In this document: positions 10,241-20,200 of the stretch, one piece after another | Layout of the letters: each line of letters begins with the position of its first letter | How positions within the stretch are numbered: the stretch's first letter is position 1 | Source of the DNA: a virus | Direction: 5' to 3' (one strand) | IMG/VR virus record: IMGVR_UViG_3300020445_000897 | Location: 1 to 47,862 of that record | Length of the DNA stretch: 47,862 nucleotides | The notes under the pieces: model-generated | Told to the model about the DNA's origin: nothing | Databases searched by the model: none | Seen by the model: the letters and a program-made list of their open reading frames with translations, nothing else | Translations under genes and position numbers: made by a program

Positions 10241-11773
10241 TTAGAACTCGATTACGATTTTAATATCTTCTACCTGGTCGTTTGCACGACTAATGGATCT
10301 CCTATTATCTATGTAAACAACGTCACCGCTATTTGATTCGATCTCAGGTTTCGCATAACCATTATTAAATTTCATACCTAAGTCATACTCAGTGTTGTTA
10401 ATTGTCCTTGCAGATGAGTTAGGAACTGCGGGGAAGTTAACATCAGGTGCACCAGCAGCACCAGAGGTTGCACCACTAACAACGTTAGATCCGTCAAACT
10501 CATTTTGTGTACCAGTAACTTCTGGGAAGATACCGTCAACTGCGTTCTGATAATATTTCAGAACTTTAGTTGTTGCATTCCAAGAAATAACCCTACCACG
10601 AGCAGTAACGTTAGTACCACCTACAACTCTTGTTTGAGTAATAATTTCATCAGGAACATAATTACCTTGGAAAGTTGGTGAGAATATCACCGCCTTTGTT
10701 GCTGAAACTGTCAAATCAGATATCAGTTCAGCAGTACCAAACTTAAGTGGGTTTGTAATCAAACCAATACGACGATAGTCGTTATCAACTGGGAAATCTC
10801 CCGCACCTTCATCATATGATAACTTAGCGTTGATCATGGTTCTAAAAGCACCAAGTTCAACTACCGAGTCCTTCCCATGACCACCTGGAGGAGGAATGAT
10901 AACATCCACCTGACCAGAAGTACCAGTACCAATACCTGTAATATTATCCACAGAAATCTTACCGAAAGTATACCCAGTACCACCAGAAGTAACAGTAGCA
11001 GAGATAATTTTACCTCCATCAACCACAATACTGACACGACCACCAGTGCCGTCACCGTTAATAGCAACATTATCATAAGTTCCGTTATTATATCCTGAAC
11101 CTGCAGCGTTAATAACTACAGTATCAACCTCACCAGCAACTGCGTTCGTTTGAACTGCTGCGTTGGTAAACACAGGCATATAGTCGTTAGAGAAGAATTT
11201 AAGAACAGAAGCAACAGGAATAGTGTACATATACTTCCATCTATAACCATCACCAGTAGTAATGATTGAAGTTGAAGTACCTGTAGGTTCAACGGTAGAA
11301 GGTTTACCGTTAGGATCACTAGGTGATGTACCGTTATAGATGCACTTATAAACTTGATACTGAGAGTTTACAACGTAAAAATCAGAATCATATAGTTTAG
11401 TTGCACCAGAAGCAGCAGTCTTACTTGGAGAATAATCATGACGATACATGTCATAAGTAAATCCTAAACCACCAGTAGTTTGTTCTGGGGATACCCAGTC
11501 AATCCTACGTACAACCTGTACGGTGTCAGAAGCGAGTACACGCTTCAAAGATACCATGTCATCATAAGACCCTGAAAATTCAGAGAATGAATCTACCGCT
11601 TGAGGCGGTGCGTTTTCATTATCCCAACTTTGCGGTCTTCCAATGAATAGATATAGACGATCTCTTGTTGCACCAGCAGCTGTATCGCTTTGGGTTGCAT
11701 CTGGACCTTCTAAAGCTTTAATGAATTTCTTCGCAGAAAAAATTCTAAATTGATCAGTTAATAGAGCTGCCAT
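10241..11773 (-). CDS. gp8: Baseplate wedge protein gp8 (510 aa)
   Basis: The N-terminus (LTDQFRIFSAKKFIKALEG, RLYLFIGRPQSWDNENAPP) and the DGYRWKYMYTIPV motif near residue 175 are characteristic of T4-like gp8, a dimeric component of the baseplate wedge bound by gp7 and gp10. T4 gp8 is 334 aa. This one is longer mainly because residues about 222-300 contain GSGYN/GTGYT beta repeats and residues about 360-450 an SGA-type cassette, both shared with the neighbouring giant proteins. The ATG at 11773 has a late promoter 25 nt upstream and an AGGAGG sequence about 16 nt upstream, farther than usual. The stop lies 4 nt before the next gene. Confidence 0.93.
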   Translation of the reverse strand: MAALLTDQFRIFSAKKFIKALEGPDATQSDTAAGATRDRLYLFIGRPQSWDNENAPPQAVDSFSEFSGSYDDMVSLKRVLASDTVQVVRRIDWVSPEQTTGGLGFTYDMYRHDYSPSKTAASGATKLYDSDFYVVNSQYQVYKCIYNGTSPSDPNGKPSTVEPTGTSTSIITTGDGYRWKYMYTIPVASVLKFFSNDYMPVFTNAAVQTNAVAGEVDTVVINAAGSGYNNGTYDNVAINGDGTGGRVSIVVDGGKIISATVTSGGTGYTFGKISVDNITGIGTGTSGQVDVIIPPPGGHGKDSVVELGAFRTMINAKLSYDEGAGDFPVDNDYRRIGLITNPLKFGTAELISDLTVSATKAVIFSPTFQGNYVPDEIITQTRVVGGTNVTARGRVISWNATTKVLKYYQNAVDGIFPEVTGTQNEFDGSNVVSGATSGAAGAPDVNFPAVPNSSARTINNTEYDLGMKFNNGYAKPEIESNSGDVVYIDNRRSISRANDQVEDIKIVIEF

Positions 11774-11798
11774 TTCCTAAGACTATTGTCCTCCTGTT

Positions 11799-11806
11799 TA
11801 TTTATG
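11799..11806 (-). promoter_or_regulatory. T4-type late promoter before gp8
   Basis: The minus strand reads CATAAATA inside GGCATAAATAAAC, identical over the core to the promoter before the tail-fibre gene. It lies immediately after the stop of the 1,407-aa gene and 25 nt before the gp8 ATG. Confidence 0.7.
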
Positions 11807-11807
11807 C

Positions 11808-14800
11808 CTATTTCGAGCGAACAGTTGCTGAGTAATCAATTCTCTTGATTCTATAAGACGCACCACCGTTCCCATTAATCTTTTCTCCACCTAAAACTGC
11901 CTGTGCAGCAGCATTAGCACCAGTTGTATCACCAGAAGCATTTGTGAAGGTTACTGTTGGATGAATCGCATAAGTTCCATCTACAGTTTGTGGAATACCA
12001 TATCCACCATTAGTTACAGTTAATGATGCAACTTGGTCTCCTGCAGCAGTTAGTACCGCAGTTGCAGTTGCTTGTATATCACCTGTGTTTTCAATAGCAA
12101 CAACAGGTGGTAGTGAATAGTTAGTACCTGGATTTTGAATAACAAAATCTACAATACTATTCTTCTCTGAGAATTCATAAAGATATCCAGCAATACCAAC
12201 GTTTATATTATTAGTATTGTAAGGAATAATATCCTTAACTATTAACAATCCATCTGAAGGTGCCCATGAAACAACAGTTCCTTGTACACCAGAGATTGCA
12301 CCTGTTACAACTTCATTAACAGAGAAGTTTGCACCATTATTATCTTTTACTAAATCAACATATATGTTAATTAGTGCTGTATGTTCTACACCCTCTGAGA
12401 GTCCACCTGCAGCACTTATAGTTGCATACTTGAATGGAATACTACCATCTTTGATATTATCTCCAACTTGGAATAGAGTTGTATTAGTACCACCCTGAGT
12501 TTCCTCAATACCATAAAGAGAACTGAAAATACCACCATCAAGTGATATTTGATTCAAGAACGTAGTATTAGTATTTACCAAATCAGGAATACCATCACCT
12601 GCAGCAGTTGGTAAAATATCTTCAAATTTCTTATCTTGTAAAGTTCCTATAGGAACTGTCAATGTAGCAATACTATCACCAGTAGAATCAAGAACTGTAT
12701 GTGGTAATACACCAGCAGCAGAAGCATCTGCAACACCAGCATCAAACTGAACAATCGCATCTTCAGTAGATGGAATACCACCATCAATAAATGCTAATTC
12801 ATCAACTTCAAATGTAACTAGAAGTTCTCTAGTTGTAGGATCCCAGTCATATACTTTAGCAACCTTGTTATTAGCATTTTCAACTTTTCTAATAACTCTA
12901 TCACCAACATCAAACTGATAAGTTGAATTTCCATTACTGTCATTCTGACCAGCATCAAGAATAACCCTTTGGTCATAATTGAAGTTAACACCTCTAGTTA
13001 AACCAGTAAACTTACCTGCAGTCTTAGAAGTATATGTAATAGTCTCTTTATTCAGAATAAGAGTACCAGATCCTGGATAAGCATCTGTAGAGTTTACAAA
13101 TATATTACTATCATTTGCAGTAACGTTCTTAACTAAACCTGTTAAGAATATAGCAGTAGAATTATATGCCTGTCTTGCTCTAGTCTTACGTTTTAATTGA
13201 ACTAACTTCGTAAAGATAATATTTGGTGCAGAAGTATATCCAGTACCAGGTTCAGTAATATTAATACCAGTAACAGCACCTTGACTAATAGTTGCTTCTG
13301 CTCTAGCACCAATACCACCGCCACCAGTGATTAAAACATATGGTGCTTCTTGATAGAACTCACCTTGATCTACAACATTAATACTTGTAACTTTACCTAG
13401 TTTATCAATTTGAGCAGCACCCTCAGCACCTTGTCCACCACCACCTTCAAAGATAAGTGTTGGAGGACTAGCATATTCTCTACCAGCATTTAATAGTGAT
13501 AAACCAGTAACAGTTTGTACAACAGGACTACCAGTCGCACCTGTACCTTGACCACCTAATATTCTTGCAGCAGCAGGTCCGAAATAATTATCACCCTTTT
13601 GGGTCATCTTAATATAAGATATTTGACCAGGATTATCAGTACTTAATACAATATTTCCTTCAGCACCTTCAGGGAAATTAGTTGATAATGCTGGAAGTGT
13701 ATCACCTTCAAAATAAGGAACTCCATAATATTTTGGTCCAATAGCATAAGGATATGTAGGATCACCTGAACCATCCTCAGTCATATAATAACAGTAAGTT
13801 CCATTTGGATATTCAGGAGTTACTGCAAATCTACCATTATAAGCATCAAGAGTACCAGTAGAAGTATCCCAAATATAATCTTGTGTTAAATCTCCGAGGA
13901 TATAACCTTCCTGAACTGTTCTTACACCAGCACTAGCAGTATTATAAGCAAAGACATAAAGTAAACTAGGAGCATCTACAGGAACTGCAAATGTAATAGA
14001 TCTTGCAGTAGCAGCATTAAATCCAGCAATATATGCTGCATAGGTTACATTTGCACCATCTAATTGGTAAGTAGTACCACTGTTTCCACCTGCTGCACCA
14101 GCCCAAACAAAGTCAGTATTACCAACTAATGCTGCGTGCCATCCATCCTCAGTTGATGATATTAATAATTGATTATTAACATTAGTTGCATCATTCTGAT
14201 TAAAGACATACGTCTTACCTCTCTTAAGATTTAAGAATGCAGGAGAACCACCATCAAAAGTAAACTTGTTATTCGCTATAGCAACTGTATAAGTTACTGT
14301 ACTTGCAGTAACAACTTCAGGTCTAGTACCTGGAAGTTCAGCAGTAGTTCTTAATCTAAATCCAGAGGTCTCTCTTGCTACAGTACCACTAGCATTATAT
14401 CCCCAAGGACCGTAAATTGGATATCCATCATAGGACATACCCAATATCTTAGAGTGTCCATCTACATGTCTTGAAAGATCAATCGTATTTGGATCATTTG
14501 AATCTGATTGATAATATCCAGTATGATAATAATTATTAGGACGTGCAGAAGTATCTGGAGTGGTATTCAGTATCATATAACCTTCATCACCTGTATATCC
14601 AGACATATAACGATGATGTGCACAATGATAATAAATCTTGTTTGTTTCATCTCCATTCATTATGAATAGAGGTTGGAAATTATTCTCGTAATCTGCTGAT
14701 GGTGCTTGAGTTACACCTGTACTATTATAGTATAAAGTACCTGCTGGACTTGCAGTCGTATTTAAAGGACCATCTGGAGTCGTACTAAAGTGCATTGGAT

Positions 14801-16031
14801 GCCCTTGAGCATGAGTACCAGTAATACCATTACTTGCATCAGATTGATCCCAGATAATTAAATAATTTGCTTGTACCTGAATATTCTCAGGAGACATATA
14901 ATAGGTTCCTGGAACAAATGGTCCAAATTCATCTGCTTCATCTCCAAAATCAATATAGAAAATACCATTAGGGAATGTAATTGGTGCACCGTTAACTCTA
15001 AATTGGAATCCGTTAGATCCTAAACATAGATCAGTATCAGTAAAGGCATCTCCAGATACATTACGAAGATATATTCTACTTACAGCATTTTGATTATCTC
15101 TAACAATCTTAGCAATTTCACCTCTAGCAGTACCACCTACCTCATCAACATATCTACCAACTTCAAATTGTCCTATAGATTCATCTGGAAGAGTAACGTT
15201 AAGTAATACATTATCAAATTCTGATTTAATCTTCCAAGTAAAAGGTCTTAATTTACCCCACTCAAATACACCATTAACATTATCAAACTCTTTAATAACA
15301 TTACTGTTTTGATAATACCATTGATTACCTTCGAGAATAGCATTATAAGTTAATGACCCTGCGGTCATAACATTGTGATGTTTTACCGTATCAATAGAAA
15401 AGTTTGTTGGTGCACCACCTACAGTTCCCCATTCAGGAGTATGAAGCAGACCACCGTTTGCTAATATACCTAATACTTTATTATTTTGTTCTTCTCTAGT
15501 GCCTGGGTTAGGTACATCCTTACCACCCCTATAAATGAATTCCTGATTGAAATTTCTGTCTACAATATCACCTGAACCTCCAGGTTGCCTTTCAGTCAAC
15601 ATGATCTGAGATGGCTTAGGAGAGTTATCAGATACTATGGTTAACCTATCTGTAGATTTAGGAGGAGTACCTGTTGTACCGAATGTTGCAGTTGTAGGAC
15701 TGTTAGGATGATTTTGAAATATCCTTCTAATATCAAATGAATTTACGACATTAGGAGTTTCTTGTTCTGGTACAATTTGTAATCTTAGAGGATCATATCC
15801 TTTTCCTCTATTAAGAACACGAACGTGTATAATTCTACCAGAATCATCATCAATAATAGCTGCAAGAAGTGCTTCCTCATCTGGTGTACCACAACCAGTA
15901 ACAGTCAAACGTGGGGGATCGGATGATGTATATCCAGATCCTCCACTTATAACTCTGACTGCACGAACACCGAAAAATTCATCAAAAATCGGTTCAATGT
16001 CGGCACCAGTACCAGGGACAACTCTTGTCAT
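11808..16031 (-). CDS. Multidomain virion structural protein with cupredoxin-like and YHYH-like domains (1,407 aa)
   Basis: Similar proteins in cyanomyoviruses are usually annotated only as structural or VrlC-like. Seen in order: residues 25-60 and 60-90, GSGYT-type repeats; about 385-490, a cupredoxin-like module with GHPMHF (H411) and C470-x2-H473-x2-M476, a full type-1 copper ligand pattern; about 515-565, the first half of a YHYH-like domain ([18 protein letters not shown]); about 575-715, a second cupredoxin-like module lacking the ligands; about 717-770, the second YHYH half ([17 protein letters not shown]); about 810-945, more GSGY/GREY repeats; then SGV-type cassettes. The position between the giant protein and gp8 suggests a baseplate-associated part. 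The ATG lies 5 nt after the upstream stop, with no clear Shine-Dalgarno. Confidence 0.85.
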   Translation of the reverse strand: MTRVVPGTGADIEPIFDEFFGVRAVRVISGGSGYTSSDPPRLTVTGCGTPDEEALLAAIIDDDSGRIIHVRVLNRGKGYDPLRLQIVPEQETPNVVNSFDIRRIFQNHPNSPTTATFGTTGTPPKSTDRLTIVSDNSPKPSQIMLTERQPGGSGDIVDRNFNQEFIYRGGKDVPNPGTREEQNNKVLGILANGGLLHTPEWGTVGGAPTNFSIDTVKHHNVMTAGSLTYNAILEGNQWYYQNSNVIKEFDNVNGVFEWGKLRPFTWKIKSEFDNVLLNVTLPDESIGQFEVGRYVDEVGGTARGEIAKIVRDNQNAVSRIYLRNVSGDAFTDTDLCLGSNGFQFRVNGAPITFPNGIFYIDFGDEADEFGPFVPGTYYMSPENIQVQANYLIIWDQSDASNGITGTHAQGHPMHFSTTPDGPLNTTASPAGTLYYNSTGVTQAPSADYENNFQPLFIMNGDETNKIYYHCAHHRYMSGYTGDEGYMILNTTPDTSARPNNYYHTGYYQSDSNDPNTIDLSRHVDGHSKILGMSYDGYPIYGPWGYNASGTVARETSGFRLRTTAELPGTRPEVVTASTVTYTVAIANNKFTFDGGSPAFLNLKRGKTYVFNQNDATNVNNQLLISSTEDGWHAALVGNTDFVWAGAAGGNSGTTYQLDGANVTYAAYIAGFNAATARSITFAVPVDAPSLLYVFAYNTASAGVRTVQEGYILGDLTQDYIWDTSTGTLDAYNGRFAVTPEYPNGTYCYYMTEDGSGDPTYPYAIGPKYYGVPYFEGDTLPALSTNFPEGAEGNIVLSTDNPGQISYIKMTQKGDNYFGPAAARILGGQGTGATGSPVVQTVTGLSLLNAGREYASPPTLIFEGGGGQGAEGAAQIDKLGKVTSINVVDQGEFYQEAPYVLITGGGGIGARAEATISQGAVTGINITEPGTGYTSAPNIIFTKLVQLKRKTRARQAYNSTAIFLTGLVKNVTANDSNIFVNSTDAYPGSGTLILNKETITYTSKTAGKFTGLTRGVNFNYDQRVILDAGQNDSNGNSTYQFDVGDRVIRKVENANNKVAKVYDWDPTTRELLVTFEVDELAFIDGGIPSTEDAIVQFDAGVADASAAGVLPHTVLDSTGDSIATLTVPIGTLQDKKFEDILPTAAGDGIPDLVNTNTTFLNQISLDGGIFSSLYGIEETQGGTNTTLFQVGDNIKDGSIPFKYATISAAGGLSEGVEHTALINIYVDLVKDNNGANFSVNEVVTGAISGVQGTVVSWAPSDGLLIVKDIIPYNTNNINVGIAGYLYEFSEKNSIVDFVIQNPGTNYSLPPVVAIENTGDIQATATAVLTAAGDQVASLTVTNGGYGIPQTVDGTYAIHPTVTFTNASGDTTGANAAAQAVLGGEKINGNGGASYRIKRIDYSATVRSK
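13210..13600 (-). repeat. GSGY-type beta repeats in the 1,407-aa protein
   Basis: Successive units of about 40 residues follow the pattern [52 protein letters not shown], each with a linker of the type GAxAxAxIxxGxVTxI. The same unit occurs in gp8 and three times in the 7,891-aa protein. Confidence 0.75.
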
Positions 16032-16036
16032 TTATA

Positions 16037-17263
16037 TTAACTTACAACGTTTATTGTTCCTTGCATTGCTGCATGGAGAGTACACTGATAATACAGTGTT
16101 GTTGGAGCATCCATAGGGATAGTCCAGTATAATACAGTAGTTCCACTACCACTTTGACCAGTAGTATATGGTGTGCCAGATAATCCTTGAGTAGACTGAA
16201 TCCTGAAAGGATGTCCACTACCCTGAACTGAATTATCAAAAGCGTAAGTGAACCCTCTATAAACATAGAATGTAGGATCATTTACTGTGCCACTAAACCC
16301 AGGACCAGTTACAGTGTAATCTGCCTGACCGTTAGCATTTATTTCCCACCAAGTAATTGGACTGCGTACAGGAACCCAGTTAGTTCCATTAAAGAATAAT
16401 GAATCACCTTGAGTGATACCAGATGTATCTGTATCAGTTAAGGCAGCAAATGTTGTAGTTAGAGTTCCATCAAAGTTAATTGTTAGAACATCACCAACAA
16501 CAGCAGTAGCAATATTAGTTCCACCTGTAACAGTTAATGTGTCTGTAGCAGAATCAGCAGTTGTATTACCAGTATCACCAGCAATCGTGGCAAATAAGTT
16601 TACAGAACTTACACCTGCATTGTCATCTCCTGGAACCCACTTACTTGTACCAGTATTCCATTTTAGAACTTGGTTTGCTGTAGGTGCAGTAGTTGTAGTA
16701 TCAACGTCTGCTAAAAGATCAATACTAGAATATTGTGTTGCTAGTTTTGCTCTCACATCACCAGCACCACCTGCTGTAATATTAATGTTTACGTATGGAT
16801 TATCGTCACCATCAACAGTATAGAAATAACCAGTATAAGTTGCTGCTGCAGGAGCAGAACCAATATTGGCAAATTCGTTCTTATATTTTACCTTAGTCGG
16901 TAAATCGATCTCACCAGTGGCACCATCAAAAGTAGAAGTGATGCTTCCAACACCAAGAGTAATATCACCTGTTCCGTTTGGAGCGATATTAATGTTTCCA
17001 TTAGACGTGGATATGATAGAATTTCCATTTACATCTAATGCTGCAGTTAAGTTTGTATAATCTGAAGGGAGGAATGTGGAACCGTTGTAGCGTAATACTT
17101 GTCCTACAGCAGGGTTTGTAACACTAACTGTTAAGTTAGTGCCATTCCCTAATGCAGTATACAGTTCATCAAAATTATCATTAATCTTGTCACCACCAAC
17201 ACGGAGTGTATCACCTGTATTATCATTAGCTGCGGTTCCAAGACCTAGTGATTGTTTAGCCAT
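16037..17263 (-). CDS. Virion fibre-like protein with C-terminal cupredoxin-like domain (408 aa)
   Basis: Residues 1-40 (TAANDNTGDTLRVGG, then KINDNFDELYTALGNG) are a recurrent N-terminal motif of cyanophage fibre and structural proteins. Residues 60-300 are Thr/Gly/Asn-rich beta sequence. Residues about 300-408 form a distinct domain: YVYRGFTYAFDNS, GHPFRI with H351, then WTIPMDAPTTLYYQC with C394, H397 and M400. The spacing Cys-x2-His-x2-Met plus the distant His matches the type-1 copper site of amicyanin-like cupredoxins. Copper binding is inferred, not shown. The gene lies just after the giant gene, has its own late promoter and a weak Shine-Dalgarno, and precedes a protein with two related domains. 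It is likely a tail or baseplate appendage. Confidence 0.8.
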   Translation of the reverse strand: MAKQSLGLGTAANDNTGDTLRVGGDKINDNFDELYTALGNGTNLTVSVTNPAVGQVLRYNGSTFLPSDYTNLTAALDVNGNSIISTSNGNINIAPNGTGDITLGVGSITSTFDGATGEIDLPTKVKYKNEFANIGSAPAAATYTGYFYTVDGDDNPYVNINITAGGAGDVRAKLATQYSSIDLLADVDTTTTAPTANQVLKWNTGTSKWVPGDDNAGVSSVNLFATIAGDTGNTTADSATDTLTVTGGTNIATAVVGDVLTINFDGTLTTTFAALTDTDTSGITQGDSLFFNGTNWVPVRSPITWWEINANGQADYTVTGPGFSGTVNDPTFYVYRGFTYAFDNSVQGSGHPFRIQSTQGLSGTPYTTGQSGSGTTVLYWTIPMDAPTTLYYQCTLHAAMQGTINVVS

Positions 17264-17279
17264 TTCTCGCTATAATTTT

Positions 17280-20200
17280 TTAGTTATTTATGGGGGTTTC
17301 GGGGTCAACTTCTTCCTCACCATAAGATGATAAGTCAGGAGCAGTCCAATCGTCTGGTACAGTAGTTTCAACTGCGATATCTGGGTTCTGATAATTAGAT
17401 CCAGGATTACTAATTTCAACACCAGCAACACCAACTAGAGCACGTATATTACCTTCAAAACCAGATATAGAGTCAACTCTTACAGTTGGTCTAGTTGTAT
17501 AACTTGATCCACCTGCAGTAACCTGTACACTCTTAATAAATCCAGAAGTTAGAGCAGCACTTGCACTAGCATCTTGACCGAATACAGATCCAAGATAATC
17601 GAAGGTAATCAAGGAGTTAGAAGATTCAATAACAGCAACTTCTCTTGCTTCTGTTTCACCCTGTATATCTATGAAATCGCCTGGTTCTACAGGAGGTACG
17701 ATTTCAGCAGCATCAACGTCTGCCTCAGAACCAACGTATGAGAACGCAACGAATGTAGATCCTACACGAGGTATTTCTGAGAATATAATTCTTGAACCAA
17801 CAATCTCAAATCCAATTCCAGGTTCCTGTATAACACCATTCAGTGAAACAATAATATTATTCTCTGGACGTATAGTAGATGATTGAACACCTTCAGTCAG
17901 AGTCAAGGAGTAGAATACATTATTACGCTTGAGGTTGAATGACTGACGTAAAGAGTCAAAGTCGAATGAAATATCATCTAACTGTCTCAACTTACCTACG
18001 TAGAATCCTGTGAAGGATGCTCCTAGTTCTGGTGATTCAGTAAACTGAATCTGGTTAGAGAACGCTGTGTATGCGTTTGTAGCACCTGGAGGTTGCAATA
18101 TACCATTAATGAATATTAAGAGGTGTCCTTCGGGGTCTGGGAGGTAGCTGGTGCCATTGTTCTGTGATAGGTTGAACGTGGTCTGTGTACCATCAAATCC
18201 TTTGAATGAACGCTTAACACGTGCCTTAAGATCACCCTTAATAGAGATAACAGATTTATATCCATCAATACTCTTAATAGCATCTCTAGTACTAAATGTA
18301 CCGTTAATATCTGAAAGATATAATCTCTTCAGAGTACCAACCGTCTTAATACCCTGAACGACAGCAGATGCAGCACCAGCAGTAGTTACCTTAGTTGTAA
18401 TAGTTGCGTATCCAACTGGGAAGTTAGATGATAGACCATAGTCTCCAATAACATCACCATTTTGGAAAGGATTTCCTTGATACTCTATTGCGTAAATGTA
18501 ATTATTATCAAGATCAACTTCAGTAATAATTGCGTATGTATTAGGATCCTGAATACCAGATACAACCTTATAAAGTCTATTACCAACAGTGAATACATTT
18601 AAGTTGCTAATAATGCTAACTTGTAAACGAATGTATCCTACAGATGCAATCTTAGAACCAACGCCAATATCAAGACCAGCGTATTTAATAACATCAAGAT
18701 ACTGTCTGGAAGACTCTGGATAAACAACAGAGTTAAGTTCAAATGATCCAAGAAGTGTCTCAGTATCAACTGTCAAAGTACCACCTGTGTTATCAAGTAC
18801 AGCAGCTTCGTTCTTCAAGAATGATCCTGCAGGTTGTGCTGTCTTACCTGAATCATATCCCTTGAATGGAATATTATCTTCAAACGTACCCTTAAGATCA
18901 ATAACATGAATACGATCTTCAATAGCACTAATCTGAGCAGTTGTAGAGTTAGTAGCACCTACAACGTTATCAGTAATTGCCCAAGGTCCAGCAGTTACCT
19001 TAACATCTAGGTACTTGTAGTTTGCATCTTCATAGAATCCGTAAACAACACCAGTGATAGAAGGTGCACCCTGCTTGGCAACAACTTCATTCATAGTGAA
19101 AGGACCATCGGTAATATCACCATCGATTCTAAATCTTTGATATACCTGAACAACCTTACCTGAATTCTCTGATAGAGATTCAAGTTCACCATAACTATCA
19201 GAAGATGTACCATACATGAAGTCTGCGTTATTCAATCCACCAGATACACCTATTGGAAGTGTTCTTGTTCCATAAGTCTTAGTTGGAAGTGAAACGCCAT
19301 TATTAATATTAATCTGAGTAAAGTATGTTCCAGTCTTAATCTGATTGCGTAGAATATTAAGTTGATATCTTACCAATCTGTGAATAGATCTCTCATTATA
19401 ATCTGCGAAAGCAGTAGCATCAAAGTACTTGTAGAATCCAGCGTTAGGTGAAGGTTGTGTTAGACCATTCTGTAATGCCTGACTGATATAATCCTCAAGA
19501 ATATCAAATGTGTAATTGTTGATATTATAAGTTGCATCAGAATAGAATATAGTTCCATCACCAGACTGATAAGGATCTAGTGCAGTCTTAGTTAACTTAG
19601 CACCCCAAGCATAGATACCGTCTGTGCCATTACCAGCGTAAGACTGAGCACCAGCAGCGTTATTAACAATAATCTTATTCTGTAAAGTTGTGAAACCGAA
19701 GGAGAATGTAGTTGTGATATAGCATCTGAACCAACCATTACCTAGAGGAACTACTCCTGCAGCATCATTAGTCATACCACCTTGAGGTGTAAAGACAGTG
19801 CCGATAGTACCTGCAGTTAAGTTAAGATCGAAGAATATTCTTTGTACAGCAGCAGTTCCTTCGTCAAGAGACATCTGGAAGCGAAGTGATGTATATCCAG
19901 CAGCTTTAACAAACATTGAGAATGTAAACGTCTGCGTAGCATTTGTTCCAGCAGCACCTTCGTCAAACTTCTGACCTGAAGTATCCCACTTAATAGTACC
20001 ATCATCAAAGGTATCATAAGCAGTCAAACTATAGTTTCTACTGATAGTATGAAGACCTGTGTTTGTACTTGGTATAACCTTCTCAGCAGTAACATTTAAG
20101 TCTGGAGAAGCAATAGCATTATTAGTAAATGTTGTTTCAGTAGAAGTCCAATCACTTGCTAATGCTTCTGGATTACTATACAAGTTAGTTCCAGGAACTT

